A stretch of DNA of 63,417 nt, taken from Cyanobacteria bacterium UBA3301. Lineage in GTDB: Bacteria; Cyanobacteriota; Vampirovibrionia; Gastranaerophilales; Gastranaerophilaceae. Under the pieces are notes generated by a model, which had not been told where the DNA came from, ran no database searches, and was given only the letters and a program-made list of their open reading frames with translations. Shown in pieces: positions 61,021-63,417 of the stretch. Numbering within the stretch: the first letter of the stretch is position 1; each line of letters begins with the position of its first letter. The stretch lies in assembly GCA_002361485.1 (NCBI GenBank), contig DESZ01000022.1, positions 1-63,417 on the forward strand, in the 5' to 3' direction. Position numbers and translations under genes: made by a program.

Positions 61021-62420
61021 TGAGTAATTTTTTTAATGTTATAAAAGGATTAGTTTTTGGAACAAATCAGAATAATATACAAGAAAATCAAGTAATAGAA
61101 AATTATAACGAAGCTGAAACACATGGGATTTGTACAAGATGTCATAAAACGGCAAAAATAAAAAAGTATGGATTATGTGAAGAATGTTTTATTGCTCGTA
61201 AAGAACTTCTAAACGCTGCAAATCCTGAAATATATAATCAAGATACATATATAGGAATAAATCAAAATTTAGATAGATTATTACAGTATAATTTTAATAA
61301 AATTGATATTGAAAATGCTGAAATTGTTGAACATTTAAGCGGTATAGAAAAAGCTTTTTTGCTATATTGTGATTTTAAATCTGTTGATGATTTTAAAATT
61401 GCTATGTATTGGTTCTATCAACATTTTATAGATTGCAATTACTTAATATCTAAATTTGTCAAAAACGGATATTTAGAAATTAAATATAGTACGGTTTTTT
61501 CAAAATTAACATCAGATATTTTAAAAGAAGCACTAAAACAAGCAAATCTAAAAGTTAGCGGAACAAAATCAGAGTTAGCAAAACGGATTGAAGAAAATTT
61601 TACGGAAGAACAAAAAAGTGAATTAGCGAAAAATCAGGGTAAAAAATTTGTTGTAACTGATAAAGGATTTCAAGAAATAGGAAAATATAAACCTATAATA
61701 GCCAATGATGTTGATTTTGAGAATAATTGCTATTCTTTGATTTTAGAAAATAAATTAGACGAAGCATATCAAATGATGTGTAAATATGAACAAAATAAAC
61801 TTGTATCCAGAGGTTTAAACTGTGATTGGAATAATCCGCCTGAAAAGAAGTTCAGAATAAATCTTGAAAAAGAATTGCCGTTTAAATTGCCAAATTGTAT
61901 GAAACTGTATGAAAAAGATGTTAAAGCAACGGCAATATATACAAATATTATGGGGTCAAATCCAAGAAATGCCGTACCGTTTTTCTGTCAAAGGGTAAGT
62001 GCTAATATTGATAGAAAAATATTAGAAAAAGCATTTATATTCTTATGTTTATATGAAAGCGGAGCATTAAATCTTAATTATTCTGATATTGAAAATCTTG
62101 AACAAGAGCAAAAAAGAATAAAAAATACACCAGCAGATGTTTTTAAAAATCTATCAATAGATGATTTTATAAAGGCAGTAAACAAAAAATTTATTGATAG
62201 CGGTTTGAATATTGACACTCTCAAATATGACGTTTTAAAAGACGGAACATATAATTTTACTTATAACGATTATCAAATCGGCAGAATAAAAATAGGCAAA
62301 AGAAGTTCTAAAATGCAGATTGTAACGAAAGATTTACCGATATGGCTTGAAAATCTTACTATGGATGAATACACTAACAATATTGACAAATGGGTAGAAT
62401 ATACAAAAGAACTAATTTAA
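61020..62420 (+). CDS. Zinc-ribbon and SAP-domain hypothetical protein
   Basis: A 466-residue protein. Residues about 38-56 form a zinc ribbon (CTRCHKTAKIKKYGLCEEC, a CxxC...CxxC). A SAP-type DNA-binding helix-extended-helix follows at about 170-205 (DILKEALKQANLKVSGTKSEL). The remaining C-terminal 260 residues match no family I recognise. SAP domains bind nucleic acid, and the position right after a K+ channel, with overlapping codons, is unusual. Possible roles include defence or stress signalling, but nothing in the sequence proves this. Confidence 0.65.
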   Translation: MSNFFNVIKGLVFGTNQNNIQENQVIENYNEAETHGICTRCHKTAKIKKYGLCEECFIARKELLNAANPEIYNQDTYIGINQNLDRLLQYNFNKIDIENAEIVEHLSGIEKAFLLYCDFKSVDDFKIAMYWFYQHFIDCNYLISKFVKNGYLEIKYSTVFSKLTSDILKEALKQANLKVSGTKSELAKRIEENFTEEQKSELAKNQGKKFVVTDKGFQEIGKYKPIIANDVDFENNCYSLILENKLDEAYQMMCKYEQNKLVSRGLNCDWNNPPEKKFRINLEKELPFKLPNCMKLYEKDVKATAIYTNIMGSNPRNAVPFFCQRVSANIDRKILEKAFIFLCLYESGALNLNYSDIENLEQEQKRIKNTPADVFKNLSIDDFIKAVNKKFIDSGLNIDTLKYDVLKDGTYNFTYNDYQIGRIKIGKRSSKMQIVTKDLPIWLENLTMDEYTNNIDKWVEYTKELI

Positions 62421-62687
62421 TAAGCTATTATAAATCAACACCTTGCATTTGAATAATTTAAACTAATATTTATTTAATATTATTTCAAATAATCATAATG
62501 AGAATTTCGGGTTCGTTTTCCTCCTTCACTCTAAATAGATACTCAAAATAGGTGTTATAAATTATCAACCTGCATGCGAATGTACAATAATTCTTTATCT
62601 TTTATCGTTTCACAAAACTTTACTTTTATTGTTTTTAATAATATACTAAGACAAATAGCAGTTTCATAGAATAAGAAGAAGGGTATT
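62421..62687. other. AT-rich intergenic region
   Basis: No gene. An imperfect direct repeat is visible: ATAAATCAACACCTTGCAT near 62430-62448 and ATAAATTATCAACCTGCAT near 62556-62574. AAGAAGGG precedes the start of the next gene. Confidence 0.3.
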
Positions 62688-63374
62688 ATGAAAAAGATTA
62701 TAGCATTAGTATTAGTTTTAATTATAAATTTCTTTATGACAAGCTCTGTATTTGCAGACATAAATGAATACAAAGACCAAGAATCTCCTGTTTTTACGAC
62801 CGCAATTGAAGAAGAAACAGTTTTCTTAAGTCCAAAAAGCAAATATGTGCTTGAGTTAGAATCAGATTTGGATATTAACGAAACCAATGTTAATGATGAA
62901 ATATTTTTTACTTTAGTTTCAAAAGTTCAAGCTTCTAACGGAATGTACTTGCCAGAACATACGAGATTTGCGGGCAAATTCAAAAAAATCAAAAAGAGTG
63001 AACCGCTGTTTAAAAGAGCAAGAGCTTACATTATAATTGATAAAATAATATTCCCAAATGAAAAAGTTTACACAGTAAGAATGGAACCTAAAAGCGGAAG
63101 TGATATGAAATCATCTCAATTTTTAAATACATTAAGAGCTCTTCCTGCCGGTATAGGAATCATTACTTTTTCCGCATTAAGTGTTGTTGCTGTTGCAATA
63201 GAATCAGTAACCGTTGTAGGTTTGGTTGTAGTACCACGAACCTGCAGAGGTTTTGGACTATTAATAAGCTCAATGGCAAAAGGATTAAACTATAAATTAA
63301 AAGCAGGAAATAAAATTATATTTAAATTGGATACTCCTGTCTATCTTCAAGTAAGCGATATATTATCTAAATAA
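62688..63374 (+). CDS. Exported hypothetical protein
   Basis: A 228-residue exported protein with a signal peptide (IIALVLVLIINFFMTSSVFA), a beta-rich middle (EEETVFLSPKSKYVLELESD; EHTRFAGKFKKIKKS) and a hydrophobic stretch (ALSVVAVAIESVTVVGLVVV) near residue 165-185 that may be a membrane segment. The C-terminus KLKAGNKIIFKLDTPVYLQV is a beta motif also seen in envelope 'conjugal transfer/TrbI-like' barrels, but the match is too weak to name. AAGAAGGG precedes the ATG. Confidence 0.65.
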   Translation: MKKIIALVLVLIINFFMTSSVFADINEYKDQESPVFTTAIEEETVFLSPKSKYVLELESDLDINETNVNDEIFFTLVSKVQASNGMYLPEHTRFAGKFKKIKKSEPLFKRARAYIIIDKIIFPNEKVYTVRMEPKSGSDMKSSQFLNTLRALPAGIGIITFSALSVVAVAIESVTVVGLVVVPRTCRGFGLLISSMAKGLNYKLKAGNKIIFKLDTPVYLQVSDILSK

Positions 63375-63417
63375 ACTTAATCATATTGCATAATAATCTG
63401 GAGACGGTGGGAGTGTC

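Noticed and set aside
63397..63417. The last bases, TGGAGACGGTGGGAGTGTC, look like the reversed 3' end of a tRNA or tmRNA.
   Set aside because: Only about 20 bases are in the window, and the T-loop spacing is not standard; too little to call.

Overview
The window is low-GC DNA (by eye roughly one third G+C) from an organism with a Gram-negative envelope: it carries a TolC-type outer-membrane channel, a type I secretion operon and two autotransporter beta-barrels. Two rubrerythrins, many flavodoxin-type FMN oxidoreductases and a low-oxygen style of metabolism point to a gut-type anaerobe. Gene style (many lysine-rich proteins, some genes without a Shine-Dalgarno site, an AAA ATPase with a 'SFKG' N-terminal motif) recalls Candidatus Gastranaerophilales / Vampirovibrionia, the non-photosynthetic relatives of Cyanobacteria. 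That assignment is an inference; no rRNA or ribosomal marker is present to prove it.

Layout. 1-1.4 kb: a hipBA toxin-antitoxin pair with a consensus promoter framed by an 11-bp direct repeat. 1.4-3.7 kb: a leftward accessory operon (a 53-residue protein, an unknown helical protein, a GIY-YIG nuclease, a 74-residue protein), then a GC-rich non-coding stretch. 4.2-20.6 kb: a type I secretion operon (TolC-like, HlyB-like, HlyD-like, GT4 glycosyltransferase) followed by its apparent cargo, a 3353-residue RTX protein with its own promoter and structured leader. A decayed C-terminal end of another RTX protein lies inverted between them. 20.6-31.8 kb: a LysR regulator, two aldo/keto reductases, a hexapeptide acetyltransferase, an AAA ATPase, a carbonic anhydrase operon, a patatin, and a leftward flavin group containing a chimeric gene. 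31.8-41.7 kb: two large autotransporters with homologous barrels, one carrying a HExxH metalloprotease-like domain, separated by a frameshifted polyprenol/phytol-kinase-like gene. 42.8-49.9 kb: a rightward redox/lipid operon that starts with a close paralogue of the earlier acetyltransferase. 50-53.5 kb: rubrerythrin, cstA and a secreted protein. 53.6-60.3 kb: two tRNA(CAT) genes, each next to a perfect tandem duplication that includes part of the tRNA, with lipM, a paralogous pair of exported coiled-coil proteins, a TPR protein and a parvulin between them. 60.3-63.4 kb: a voltage-gated K+ channel coupled to a SAP-domain protein, and an exported protein.

The clearest functional units are the type I secretion/RTX locus, the autotransporter pair and the two redox operons. 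The most unusual structure is at the tRNA genes. Two different loci share one non-coding layout: CTCTC, then a hairpin whose stem differs but whose loop is ACTTA in both, then CGGCAGAGT. In each case this is joined directly to a duplicated piece of the adjacent tRNA. This looks like a family of small structured elements that target tRNA genes. The window also holds several gene relics: an RTX tail, a flavin reductase fragment, an MBL/PNPOx chimera, a dinucleotide frameshift and a small ORF with a stop at codon 2.
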